From: Planctomycetaceae bacterium
GTDB lineage: Bacteria; Planctomycetota; Planctomycetia; Planctomycetales; Planctomycetaceae
Direction: 5' to 3'
DNA: 61,706 nt
NCBI GenBank assembly: GCA_020426325.1
Contig: JAGQQG010000032.1
Coordinates: 1 to 61,706, forward strand
Shown: piece after piece, positions 18,130-26,367 of the stretch
Numbering within the stretch: position 1 is the stretch's first letter
Layout: each line of letters opens with the position of its first letter
Notes under the pieces: model-generated
Seen by the model: the letters and a program-made list of their open reading frames with translations, nothing else
Database searches by the model: none
What the model was told of the DNA's origin: nothing
Position numbers and translations under genes: made by a program

Positions 18130-19985
18130 TGACACTTCCACGCTGGTGGTACATTCTTCGATACCACCGCTTCTCCCAGCTTGGCTGGCGAGTGGCCTCT
18201 GTCCTGCATCGTCAGGTCTTTCCGTTCCTGTCGCATGGGCGGCACACCGACATTGATCCTGCAGCGCTCGTACGTCGTGAACATACTGGCTTCGCTTCGA
18301 TTCTCTCACGGCACCTGCGACTCCGCTCTGGACACGGAGTTGATTCGGCCCACCGGTTACTCAGGGGCGAGTTCGAGTTCCTGAACGAACGCCGGGAATT
18401 GTCACTTCCCATCGACTGGCAATTGAAGTCAGTAGAGCCGGTCTCACATTTGTGGCGATTCCATCTGCACTACCATGAGTTCCTGCTCGATCTGCTGACG
18501 TTCGCGGACGCTGATGAGCAACAAGCAGCGTTGGAACGAATCTGGGAAATCATCGCAGACTGGATCGATGCAAATCCCATCGACCAATCAGGGGCGTTGT
18601 CTGATGCATGGCATCCGTTCTGTCTATCGAAGCGCATCGCTGTCTGGTTGCTGATCTGGCAAGAACATGATCCTCCGGCAATGCTACGAGATCGATTCGT
18701 TCGCAGTTTGGAGTCACAGATACGCTATCTGGAACGACACCTCGAATGGGACTTGCGGGGCAATCATCTGCTGGAGAACCTGCGTACGCTCGCATTGGCA
18801 GGTGCTTACTTTGAGGGACGGACCTCGGATCGTCGGCTCGAAGTAGCAGGTCGTTTCATCAAAGAGCAATTCGTCGAACAGATCCTGCCGACGGATGAAC
18901 ACTTTGAGCGATCGCCCATGTACCACGCGCAGATGCTTAGTGCAGTGCTCGACATGAGAGACGCATTCAAGCATGTCCGACCGGAGCTGGCAGAGACGTG
19001 TCAGCTGGAGGCAATTCGCATGGCCAACTTTATGGCCGACATCTTGCACCCGGACGGCCAGATTCCACTTCTGTCGGACTCCGCGCTCGACGAGACGCCG
19101 TCGGTCGCGGTCCTGTTGGCAGACGTTCGTGAGGGTGTCTGCGCTCGAAAGACGAATGACCCAGCCAATGTGAGTGAAGCCCGCGATTATTGGACTTGGA
19201 AAGACGAAGGTGACTTTGTCCTGCTGGACGCAGGTCCGGTGGGAGCCGATGAACTGCCAGCACATGCCCACTGCGATCTGTTGACGCTGGAAGCTTCGAT
19301 CGATGGGCGAAGGTTGTTTGTCGACAGCGGAGTCTACGACTACGGCGACGGAGAGATGCGGAAATACTGTCGATCAACCGCCGCTCACAACGTGCTGCAG
19401 ATCGACCGAATCGAACAGTGCGACATGTGGTCACGATTTCGGCTGGGATATCGTGGTCATCCGTCGCCATTGGAACAGGGACAGACAGGTTCATTTATGT
19501 GGTGCCGGGCCACGCACAATGCCTATCGCCGCATTGGTGTTCCTGTTGTTGGTCGCTGGCTGGCCTGTCGACCGGGTCCGGTCTGGTTCTGCGTTGACTG
19601 GGCCGAAGGAACAGGTTTGCATGACCTGACGACCAGACTGCATCTTTCGCCGGATGTCTCTGTCACGCTGGAATCACCGCAGCAGGCCAGACTGAACATC
19701 GGAGAGCATCTCCTGATTTTGGAGTCGCTCACAACGGCTGAGATGACCATCGAGGATGGATGGTACTGTCCGAATTTCGGGGTCCGTGAGAGGTCGTCCG
19801 TTCTGAAATTCACCACTCGAACACAGCTGCCGGGTTTCGTCGGTTGGGTCCTGCGGGATGTCGCCAACAGAGGATCAGCCTCCCTTCAGATTCATCAACC
19901 AAAAGCCTGTGATGTCCTCTGGACTGAGGGAGAAGAAGTCACTTCCTTCATTGTGACAGCTGCGCCAGACGGTAAAGTCCGATAA
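18129..19985 (+). CDS. Heparinase II/III-family polysaccharide lyase
   Basis: The product of 618 residues has the alpha-helical N-terminal toroid of heparinase II/III proteins (RYHRFSQLGWRV near the start, WRFHLHYHEFLLDL, RGNHLLENLRTLALAG) and the C-terminal beta-sandwich with the conserved PAHAHCDLLTLE around residue 379, where a histidine is expected in the active site. No signal peptide is visible, which is unusual for a secreted lyase but common in polysaccharide biosynthesis loci. The chosen ATG overlaps the previous stop (TGATG). It may trim or proofread the polymer made here. Known members cleave uronate-containing glycans by beta-elimination. Confidence 0.8.
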   Translation: MTLPRWWYILRYHRFSQLGWRVASVLHRQVFPFLSHGRHTDIDPAALVRREHTGFASILSRHLRLRSGHGVDSAHRLLRGEFEFLNERRELSLPIDWQLKSVEPVSHLWRFHLHYHEFLLDLLTFADADEQQAALERIWEIIADWIDANPIDQSGALSDAWHPFCLSKRIAVWLLIWQEHDPPAMLRDRFVRSLESQIRYLERHLEWDLRGNHLLENLRTLALAGAYFEGRTSDRRLEVAGRFIKEQFVEQILPTDEHFERSPMYHAQMLSAVLDMRDAFKHVRPELAETCQLEAIRMANFMADILHPDGQIPLLSDSALDETPSVAVLLADVREGVCARKTNDPANVSEARDYWTWKDEGDFVLLDAGPVGADELPAHAHCDLLTLEASIDGRRLFVDSGVYDYGDGEMRKYCRSTAAHNVLQIDRIEQCDMWSRFRLGYRGHPSPLEQGQTGSFMWCRATHNAYRRIGVPVVGRWLACRPGPVWFCVDWAEGTGLHDLTTRLHLSPDVSVTLESPQQARLNIGEHLLILESLTTAEMTIEDGWYCPNFGVRERSSVLKFTTRTQLPGFVGWVLRDVANRGSASLQIHQPKACDVLWTEGEEVTSFIVTAAPDGKVR

Positions 19986-20022
19986 TCTTCCGACGCAACA
20001 ATTCCGAAAACTGCTGACGATC

Positions 20023-20760
20023 TTGAACGAATCACAGACAAGCCATGTACCGAGTTCATCACGACGGAAGCGAAGGTTCGGGCGGATCCTGCTCGGTCTG
20101 TTCGTCGTTGGTGTGGTGATTCATCCGTGGTGGCTGAGGGGGATCGGCGAGTTCCTGGTCGCAGAGCAGCCGAAGTCAGATGCGGAAGTTGTGCTCGTGC
20201 TGGGGGGAGATCACCGACTGCAAGAGGCCGCAGAATTGATCAGGGATCAGACGGTCTCTGAAGTGTGGCTGGTTGAACTTGATCCGACCTATGCTGTCCA
20301 GGCGGGCATCCTGCCTGCTGATCACATCGTTGCGACCGACCAACTCGTCTCGATGGACGTGCTGCCCTCCCAGATTCGTATCCTGAATGGCCGAGCACGC
20401 GAGTACGACGATGCGGCTTATGTCCTTGCGAAAGAATTGTCAGAGTTCCCAGAGCCGAATGTTCTGGTTCTGTACGAACGTCAGGATGGTCGAAACGTCC
20501 AACGTGTGTTCTCCGAGTTGTTGAATGAGTCGCAGTTTCGACATCTCTCGTTCCACGGGCTGCCTGACGACGAATACAACGAAACCTCCTGGTGGCGATC
20601 ACGGACCGGCTGGAAAGAGACTTTTACAGCGATCAGTGATCTCGCATACACGCTGGTCGTGGGAGTCGAGCATCACGAGGATCGGGAAAGTTGGGACCCG
20701 GACGCGTACGAGCGTGAGCTGATCTCGCAGTTCGGGGGGGCGCCATGTCACACCGAATGA
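20023..20760 (+). CDS. YdcF/DUF218-like membrane protein (first of an adjacent pair)
   Basis: This 245-residue protein has one N-terminal membrane segment (about residues 20-38) and a soluble domain resembling the YdcF/SanA/ElyC family. Visible family-like pieces are AEVVLVLGGDHRLQEAAELI and GRAREYDDAAYVLAKEL. The canonical downstream His motif is not obvious. It begins with TTG at 20023, since no in-frame ATG lies upstream and the next ATG would remove the membrane segment. It overlaps the next gene by 16 bases. The two genes are probably diverged copies. Function is unknown; members are linked to envelope polysaccharide metabolism. Confidence 0.55.
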   Translation: MNESQTSHVPSSSRRKRRFGRILLGLFVVGVVIHPWWLRGIGEFLVAEQPKSDAEVVLVLGGDHRLQEAAELIRDQTVSEVWLVELDPTYAVQAGILPADHIVATDQLVSMDVLPSQIRILNGRAREYDDAAYVLAKELSEFPEPNVLVLYERQDGRNVQRVFSELLNESQFRHLSFHGLPDDEYNETSWWRSRTGWKETFTAISDLAYTLVVGVEHHEDRESWDPDAYERELISQFGGAPCHTE

Positions 20761-21506
20761 AGCGGGGTGCCCTGCTGCTGGTCGTGGTCCTGGTCGGCAT
20801 GGCTGGATTCCTTGCCCGCAACTCAATCTTCCCCCACCTGAGCAGCTGGCTCAATGTGGGGGAGTCTCCCGGTTGTACGGATCACGTAATGATCCTGCCC
20901 GGTGATGAGACCTTGCGGCCGCTCGTTGGCGCAGCTTTTGTGAGAGTCGGTCTGGCACGGGATGTGCTCATCTCACAGACCAAAGTGTCCGCAGATGAAG
21001 AAGACGGCATTTCGCTGCCCACCAGCGAGATCATTCGCAGTATTGTGAGGCACCGTGGAATTCCTGATGAGAAGATCGTATCCTTACCGGGGGCAAGTCG
21101 GACGACGTTTGATGATGCCCGTGCTTTGGCCGCATATTTGGAAAGTCGGCACGAAGACACCGTAACCGTCATCACCAATGCGTTCCATACAAGACGGACA
21201 CGCTATATTTTCCAGAAGGTTCTGGGGCCGAAAGCAGAACGATTGCGGTTCGTTGCCGCTCCGAATCCCGGATTTGCCGACGATAACTGGTGGCAGCAGC
21301 GGTCTGCGACACGGATCGTTCTGTCAGAAAACCTCAAACTTGCGTTCTACTACTTCAGGTATGGAGACCGAAGCTGGTGGGTTGGAATAGTTAGCGTCAT
21401 CATTGCAATTGGTTTCATCGCATGGAGGCAACGGAAAACCCTGCAATTGATCGGAAAACCTGCGAAGGCGGAAGATCAGAACCGGACAGCAGACCCCTGT
21501 GAGTGA
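20745..21506 (+). CDS. YdcF/DUF218-family membrane protein (second of the pair)
   Basis: This 253-residue protein has a membrane segment at about residues 8-25 and a second near the C-terminus (WWVGIVSVIIAIGFIAW). The family domain between them shows DHVMILPGDETLRPLVGAA, SRTTFDDARALAAYL and TNAFHTRRTRYIFQ, the expected Ser/Thr-Asp and His-Arg motifs of YdcF-like proteins. It keeps more family features than its neighbour. The pair lies between the heparinase and the Wzc-like gene, so a role in polymer length control or export is possible but unproven. Confidence 0.65.
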   Translation: MSHRMKRGALLLVVVLVGMAGFLARNSIFPHLSSWLNVGESPGCTDHVMILPGDETLRPLVGAAFVRVGLARDVLISQTKVSADEEDGISLPTSEIIRSIVRHRGIPDEKIVSLPGASRTTFDDARALAAYLESRHEDTVTVITNAFHTRRTRYIFQKVLGPKAERLRFVAAPNPGFADDNWWQQRSATRIVLSENLKLAFYYFRYGDRSWWVGIVSVIIAIGFIAWRQRKTLQLIGKPAKAEDQNRTADPCE

Positions 21507-21597
21507 TTTTCACCGGGATCGGCTGATACCATGAATACAGGGACTTGGAACTCTCCGGGCACCCAATCAGCGATTCTCACTGAGGCTGTTGAGCTCT

Positions 21598-23940
21598 ATG
21601 GTGGCGATTGAAAAACACGATGCCTCCCGCGCGATGTTGATGGAGGATCCGAACGATCAGGGAATGGATATCTTCGGATTCCTGATGCGTCGGAAATGGC
21701 TGATCATCTTCGGATTGGTCTCCGGAGTGTCGTTTGGTTACATGTACTTTGTACGACAGCCGGAGGTGTTCCAGTCACGAGGACAAATGGTCGTCGTGAA
21801 AGAGTTCGCGCAGCGACCAATTGCCGGTGGGCAACAGGTTGACTACACGGTCCCGCGTCAGAATCAGCTGGCGACCGATACCTATCTGATCCGCAGCCCC
21901 GCGATTGTTGGACCAGCCGTCGAAGAAAATAACCTGGCCGAACTGGCAACTCTCTTCGGCTCTTCAAATCCGGTCGACACGATCATCAATGGGTTGACGG
22001 TCAATCAAATTGACGAGACCGCAAACATCCTGGAGATCCGCTTCTCGGGTCGGCACCCGGATGACTGTGGCAGGATCATCAATGCGGTTATGAAGAGTTA
22101 CCGCGCGTACCTGGAAAAGGCCTACCAAAGCAAGAACCTAGATACGAAGCACCTGCTGACCAATGCTCGCGATGAGCTTCTTGTGGATCTGAAGCAAGCC
22201 GAGGAACAAAGAGCAAAGCTTCAGGAGAAGGGCGAGTTGTTGATGGAAGGTGACGAAACCATCAACCAGCATGAAGTCTACGTGGCCCAACTCGATGCCA
22301 AGATGGCCGAATTGAGGATGTTTGCAGGAACGATCGAGAATGAGCTGGCTTCGATCAACAAGGCCATGCAGTCTGGCGCCAGCCGAGAAGCCATCTTGCT
22401 CATGGTGCAACAAGCACTTGATGCTGAGGGAAACGTCGCTGCCAGCGCTGCCGTCAACTCAGTGACCAGCAAATTGCTACCGCTCCTTTTGGAAGAAGAC
22501 CATCTTCTCCAGACTCACGGTCCTGAGCATCCTGAAGTCGTCAGCATCCGACGAAGAATCGCGATGACGCGGAACGTGTTGCAGGAAGAACTCGGGACAC
22601 AACAATCCGGAACAAGTCCCAAAGCGGATTTTCTTGAAGTCTATGTCCAGTCGCAGAAACTGAAACTTGATGCGACGAAAGGCGAGATCGAAAAACTTCT
22701 GCTCCTACAACAACAGGAGAAGGAGGGCGCAAAAAAACTGGCAACATCCAAAAACATGGACCGTCAGTTGTCCAAGGAAATCGAGCGACTTGAGGCCCTG
22801 TATCAGGGAGTGCTGACTAAACTCAAGGACACGGTCTTGGGCGAAGATTCCGGCGGATATCATGCGGAAGTCTTCAAGGAGGCAGGCCGCGGATCCCAAA
22901 TCGCCCCCAATATTTACAAGATTCTGACCGTCGGGAGCATCCTCGGGATTCTGGCCGGGTTGCTGCTCGCCTACGCGGTTGAGTCTGCTGATCAGAGCTT
23001 CAAGAGTCCGGAAGAGATCAGTCATCTGCTCAACCTGCAGATCATCGGTCACAGTCCGCTCATCACGGGGTCGCAGCGTCCTCGCGACGGCAGCATGGAT
23101 ATCAACGTCGATCCGTCGCTGGTCACATACTACCGGCCGAAGTCCCGCGCGGCTGAGGCCTTCCGGGCCATCCGCACAGCTCTGTACTTCAGCACTCGAG
23201 GTGCCCAGCACAAGGTCATTCAGGTCACCAGTCCCAACCCGGGCGACGGCAAGTCGACGCTGACTTCGAACGTGGCGGTGACCATCGCCCAGTCCGGTAA
23301 GAAGGTCCTGCTCATCGATGCCGACTTCCGCAGGCCGCGCGTGCACAAGCTATTCGGCCTGAAAAGCGATGTCGGGATGTCGTCTGCAATCGCAGGTGAA
23401 GTCGATATCATGGATGCGATTCAGGAAACTCCCATCGCCAATCTCGACTGCCTGGCTTGCGGGCCGCGTCCCGACAACCCCTCGGAACTGCTCACTCAGG
23501 CGAGGTTCGAGGAGCTGTTGAATCTGCTTCGTGAGAAGTACGACTTCGTCCTCGTCGACACGCCTCCCGTTCTGGCGGTGACCGATCCGAGTGCTGTCGC
23601 CCCACGAGTAGATGGCGTTCTTCTGTGCATCCGAGTGAACAACAAGTCACGTCTGGATGCAGTCCGGGCAACGGAACTTCTGACACAGATCGATGCCAAC
23701 ATTCTGGGCATCGTGGTCAACGGGATCGATGCAGCCTCTCGAGGCAAGTACGGGTATGGCAGCCGGGGCAGCTATCGTCATGGCCACACTTACGGGTACG
23801 GCTATGGTTACGGATACGGCTATGGCTACGGCAGCGAAGGCGGGAACCCGTCGCACAACAAGTACTTCGCAGACGATCGCGAATCAGCCAGTCCTGCCGC
23901 GAACGGTGCAGGCTCTCGACGACAACGCGCGCCTTCTTGA
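21598..23940 (+). CDS. Polysaccharide biosynthesis tyrosine autokinase (Wzc-like)
   Basis: This protein of about 780 residues combines an N-terminal Wzz-type chain-length domain with a C-terminal BY-kinase. Membrane segments are near residues 30-50 and 440-460, and the periplasmic region between them is mainly coiled coil (residues about 180-400). The kinase has Walker A SPNPGDGKST (about residue 547), Walker A' VLLIDADFRRPR and Walker B FVLVDTPP. The tail has a Tyr cluster, with ten tyrosines in about 30 residues and seven of them in a Gly-Tyr run. Such tyrosines are autophosphorylated to control polymer export. A TTG at 21589 is an alternative start. No Wza-type export protein is in the window. 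Confidence 0.9.
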   Translation: MVAIEKHDASRAMLMEDPNDQGMDIFGFLMRRKWLIIFGLVSGVSFGYMYFVRQPEVFQSRGQMVVVKEFAQRPIAGGQQVDYTVPRQNQLATDTYLIRSPAIVGPAVEENNLAELATLFGSSNPVDTIINGLTVNQIDETANILEIRFSGRHPDDCGRIINAVMKSYRAYLEKAYQSKNLDTKHLLTNARDELLVDLKQAEEQRAKLQEKGELLMEGDETINQHEVYVAQLDAKMAELRMFAGTIENELASINKAMQSGASREAILLMVQQALDAEGNVAASAAVNSVTSKLLPLLLEEDHLLQTHGPEHPEVVSIRRRIAMTRNVLQEELGTQQSGTSPKADFLEVYVQSQKLKLDATKGEIEKLLLLQQQEKEGAKKLATSKNMDRQLSKEIERLEALYQGVLTKLKDTVLGEDSGGYHAEVFKEAGRGSQIAPNIYKILTVGSILGILAGLLLAYAVESADQSFKSPEEISHLLNLQIIGHSPLITGSQRPRDGSMDINVDPSLVTYYRPKSRAAEAFRAIRTALYFSTRGAQHKVIQVTSPNPGDGKSTLTSNVAVTIAQSGKKVLLIDADFRRPRVHKLFGLKSDVGMSSAIAGEVDIMDAIQETPIANLDCLACGPRPDNPSELLTQARFEELLNLLREKYDFVLVDTPPVLAVTDPSAVAPRVDGVLLCIRVNNKSRLDAVRATELLTQIDANILGIVVNGIDAASRGKYGYGSRGSYRHGHTYGYGYGYGYGYGYGSEGGNPSHNKYFADDRESASPAANGAGSRRQRAPS

Positions 23941-23980
23941 GACGTCGGTGAGTGAGGCTTTCGGGTGATGTGTCAAAGCG

Positions 23981-24013
23981 AGCTGCGGCTATGAATGCCG
24001 CAGCTTCTTTTTT
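23981..24013 (+). terminator. Rho-independent terminator after the wzc-like gene
   Basis: A perfect 9-base stem (AGCTGCGGC and GCCGCAGCT) with a 7-base loop is followed by TTCTTTTTT. It lies 41 bases after the stop of the tyrosine kinase gene and ends at the stop of the WD40 gene on the other strand. It closes the polysaccharide locus. The opposite strand has no T run after the stem, so it is a poor terminator for the minus-strand operon. Confidence 0.85.
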
Positions 24014-25019
24014 ATGTTGACTTGGCAGTCAGACGCGTAATCCGCACATGACCGTCGTGATGGGCAGTCGCGACCTGCAAGCCATCAGGATGCAGGTCCA
24101 TATCTCGGGCGTTGCTCGGCAACTTCAGTTTGTGATAGAAGTTCGCCTCTTCCTGCTTCCAGAAGACGAGTGCTCCTTCGGTGCCTGAGATCGCACCGAC
24201 GAATGAGCCGTCAGCGAGCCAGCGAATCCGCCAGACGATTCCGCGCTCGACGGAGTCGGCCGTGTGCTTCTGTTTGACTTCCTGAGTCTCCCAGTCGAAC
24301 ACCAGCACGATCGCTTTGTTCACCCCTGCGAATGGATTCGTTGCTTCATGGAGTCCGCCAGCCGCGAGCCTTTTGCCGTCCGGGCTGATCGAGAGTGCCC
24401 GCACGCCTCCGTAGTCGACCCCTTGTCCGCCGTTGTAGGAGTGCAGGGGACCTGCATCGAACGTACGGACCTCTTTGCCGGTCGCAAGCTCCCACTGCTT
24501 GACGACGCCCATCAGATCACCCGTCAGGAGAAACTCGCCCAGAGGATGGAAAGCAACGCTGTAGATGTGCCCCTGATGTCCGGTCAGTTCATGCACCAGG
24601 GAACCATCAGCCGCGTTCCAGACTCTCACGATGTTGTCGTTGCCACCCGAAGCAATGAGCGTGCCATCGGCGCTGGCGTCCATGGAACGCACCCAGCCTT
24701 TGTGAGCATCAATCGAACGGACCGGGGTCGGTGACTCGGCTGTCGTCTCCCACCAGGTGATCTTCCCGTCACATGCCCCGCTGACGGCGTGTGTGCCGTC
24801 CTTTGTGAAGGCAAGCGATCGGACCCAAGTGGAATGTCCGCCGGTGAGATTCGTCTTCGCACCGTCAGCGAACTGGAACCGGCTGACGACCACGTCTTCC
24901 GAGCCACCGAAAACAAATCGTCCCAGCGGATCGATCCGACACGCGTTCAGTGGTCGTTCGTGTTTCCACTCGGAAACCACGTGAGCCTGTGTCGGATCAA
25001 ATTCTGTTGGTGCATTCAT
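24012..25019 (-). CDS. WD40 repeat protein
   Basis: This 335-residue protein is made of repeated WD40 blades. Visible pieces include GHSTWVRSLAFTKDG, DGKITWWE, DNIVRVWNAADGSLVHELTG and HQGHIYSVAFHPLGE. About seven blades fit the length. There is no signal peptide, so it is likely cytoplasmic and acts as a protein interaction propeller. It is the last gene of the operon with the DUF1501 and DUF1549/DUF1553 genes, a gene order often seen in planctomycetes. What it binds is not known. Confidence 0.85.
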   Translation of the reverse strand: MNAPTEFDPTQAHVVSEWKHERPLNACRIDPLGRFVFGGSEDVVVSRFQFADGAKTNLTGGHSTWVRSLAFTKDGTHAVSGACDGKITWWETTAESPTPVRSIDAHKGWVRSMDASADGTLIASGGNDNIVRVWNAADGSLVHELTGHQGHIYSVAFHPLGEFLLTGDLMGVVKQWELATGKEVRTFDAGPLHSYNGGQGVDYGGVRALSISPDGKRLAAGGLHEATNPFAGVNKAIVLVFDWETQEVKQKHTADSVERGIVWRIRWLADGSFVGAISGTEGALVFWKQEEANFYHKLKLPSNARDMDLHPDGLQVATAHHDGHVRITRLTAKST

Positions 25020-25064
25020 GGGTGATCATCCTTAACCGTGGGATGATGAAATGGACATTCCTGC

Positions 25065-26354
25065 CTACGTCAAAATCGCTTCAATTGGATGCGAAGACGG
25101 ATCTGCGAGCGGGACTTCGCGGCCTTCAATGTTGAAGGTGGCTGTTGAGTCCACTCCGGCTCCCTGCAAATACGTGTGGAACAGATTGGCATGGTCGACT
25201 CTGCCGTCGACAACATCCGTTCCATTGTCGTTCGTTGCTCCATAAGCGAAGCCCCGGGGCATCCGGCAACCGGCCATCACGACCGACCACGCATGAGACC
25301 AGTGATCGCGACCGTATCGCGAGTTGACCTTCGGCGTGCGACCAAACTCGGATAGGACGATGATCAACGTGGTCTCGAGCATCCCCCGATCAGCAAGATC
25401 CTCAACGAAGCAAGAGAACGCTCGGTCGAGTTCACCAAGCTGTTCGATGTGGAAATTAAAGTTCTCGTGATGCGTGTCGTAGTTCGAGTGTGACAGCTTG
25501 ACGACCGGGGTGCCGTGTTCGAGCAGACGGCGGGCCAGCAGGGCATGCCGTCCGAGGTCATGCGTGCCGTAACGTTCTTGATCTTTCGCTGGCTCCTTCG
25601 AGACGTCGAACACATCCCGCTGCTGCATCATTTGCAGGGCCTGCTCGTATGAGTAACCGTAGGCCTCACTGGTGGCTGTCCTGCGTCGGCTCAGAAACCG
25701 TTCGTTCTGACGCCTGCGATACTCTTGGCGTGCAGCATCATGTTCGACGGTGATCGTATCCGGCAGGAGCGAGTTCTGTGGCGGCTTCCCGTTGCCGAGC
25801 TGCACACTTGAATACTTGGGCCCCAGGTAGGCCGAGTCGTTACTCCGGCCACCTCCGCCACCCGGCGTGATCATGATATGTCCGGGCAGTGCGTAGTTCT
25901 CCGGGGTGAGAGCTTTCGCTGCGACCGCTCCGATCTGCGGGTCATTGGCAGCACCCGTCATCTTGCGACCGGTGGTGACCTTGTATCGACCCAGTCCGTG
26001 ATCATCTTCGTTGGTGTCGACGCCGCGAATGAGGCACAGGTGATGCATCTGCTGGGCCGTCTTCGGCATCAGCTCGCAGACGTGAATCCCCGGGACCGAG
26101 GTGGGGATCGACAGGAAGGGGCCGCCCGTATCCGTGCCCGGCTTGGGGTCCCAGGTTTCCAGCTGACTGATCCCGCCGTGCATGTCCCAGATGACGACCC
26201 GCTTCTGTTCGCGCATCAGTTCTTCGCCAATGGCAGGCTGCAGAAAGGCACCGAGGCCTCCGGTCAGCGAGCCGACACCAGCGGCCATCGTGCCGAGAAA
26301 GCTGCGGCGGGCCATGCCATGTTCGACCGTATTGCAAGCGTAGGAGATGCTCAT
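25065..26354 (-). CDS. DUF1501 domain protein, probably Tat-exported
   Basis: The product of about 429 residues has an N-terminal ARRSFLGTMAAGVG, the twin-arginine (RRxFL) signal typical of DUF1501 proteins, and the domain begins near RVVIWDMHGGISQLETWDP. Further family pieces are PGGGGGRSNDSAYLGPKY and VVLSEFGRTPKVN (here IIVLSEFGRTP). These proteins belong to the alkaline phosphatase/sulfatase fold and are abundant in planctomycetes, usually next to a DUF1549/DUF1553 protein, as here. The operon partner ends 13 bases upstream. The ATG at 26354 precedes the RRSF start by about 15 residues; a start a little downstream is possible. Confidence 0.9.
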   Translation of the reverse strand: MSISYACNTVEHGMARRSFLGTMAAGVGSLTGGLGAFLQPAIGEELMREQKRVVIWDMHGGISQLETWDPKPGTDTGGPFLSIPTSVPGIHVCELMPKTAQQMHHLCLIRGVDTNEDDHGLGRYKVTTGRKMTGAANDPQIGAVAAKALTPENYALPGHIMITPGGGGGRSNDSAYLGPKYSSVQLGNGKPPQNSLLPDTITVEHDAARQEYRRRQNERFLSRRRTATSEAYGYSYEQALQMMQQRDVFDVSKEPAKDQERYGTHDLGRHALLARRLLEHGTPVVKLSHSNYDTHHENFNFHIEQLGELDRAFSCFVEDLADRGMLETTLIIVLSEFGRTPKVNSRYGRDHWSHAWSVVMAGCRMPRGFAYGATNDNGTDVVDGRVDHANLFHTYLQGAGVDSTATFNIEGREVPLADPSSHPIEAILT

Positions 26355-26367
26355 GCAATCCTCATGG

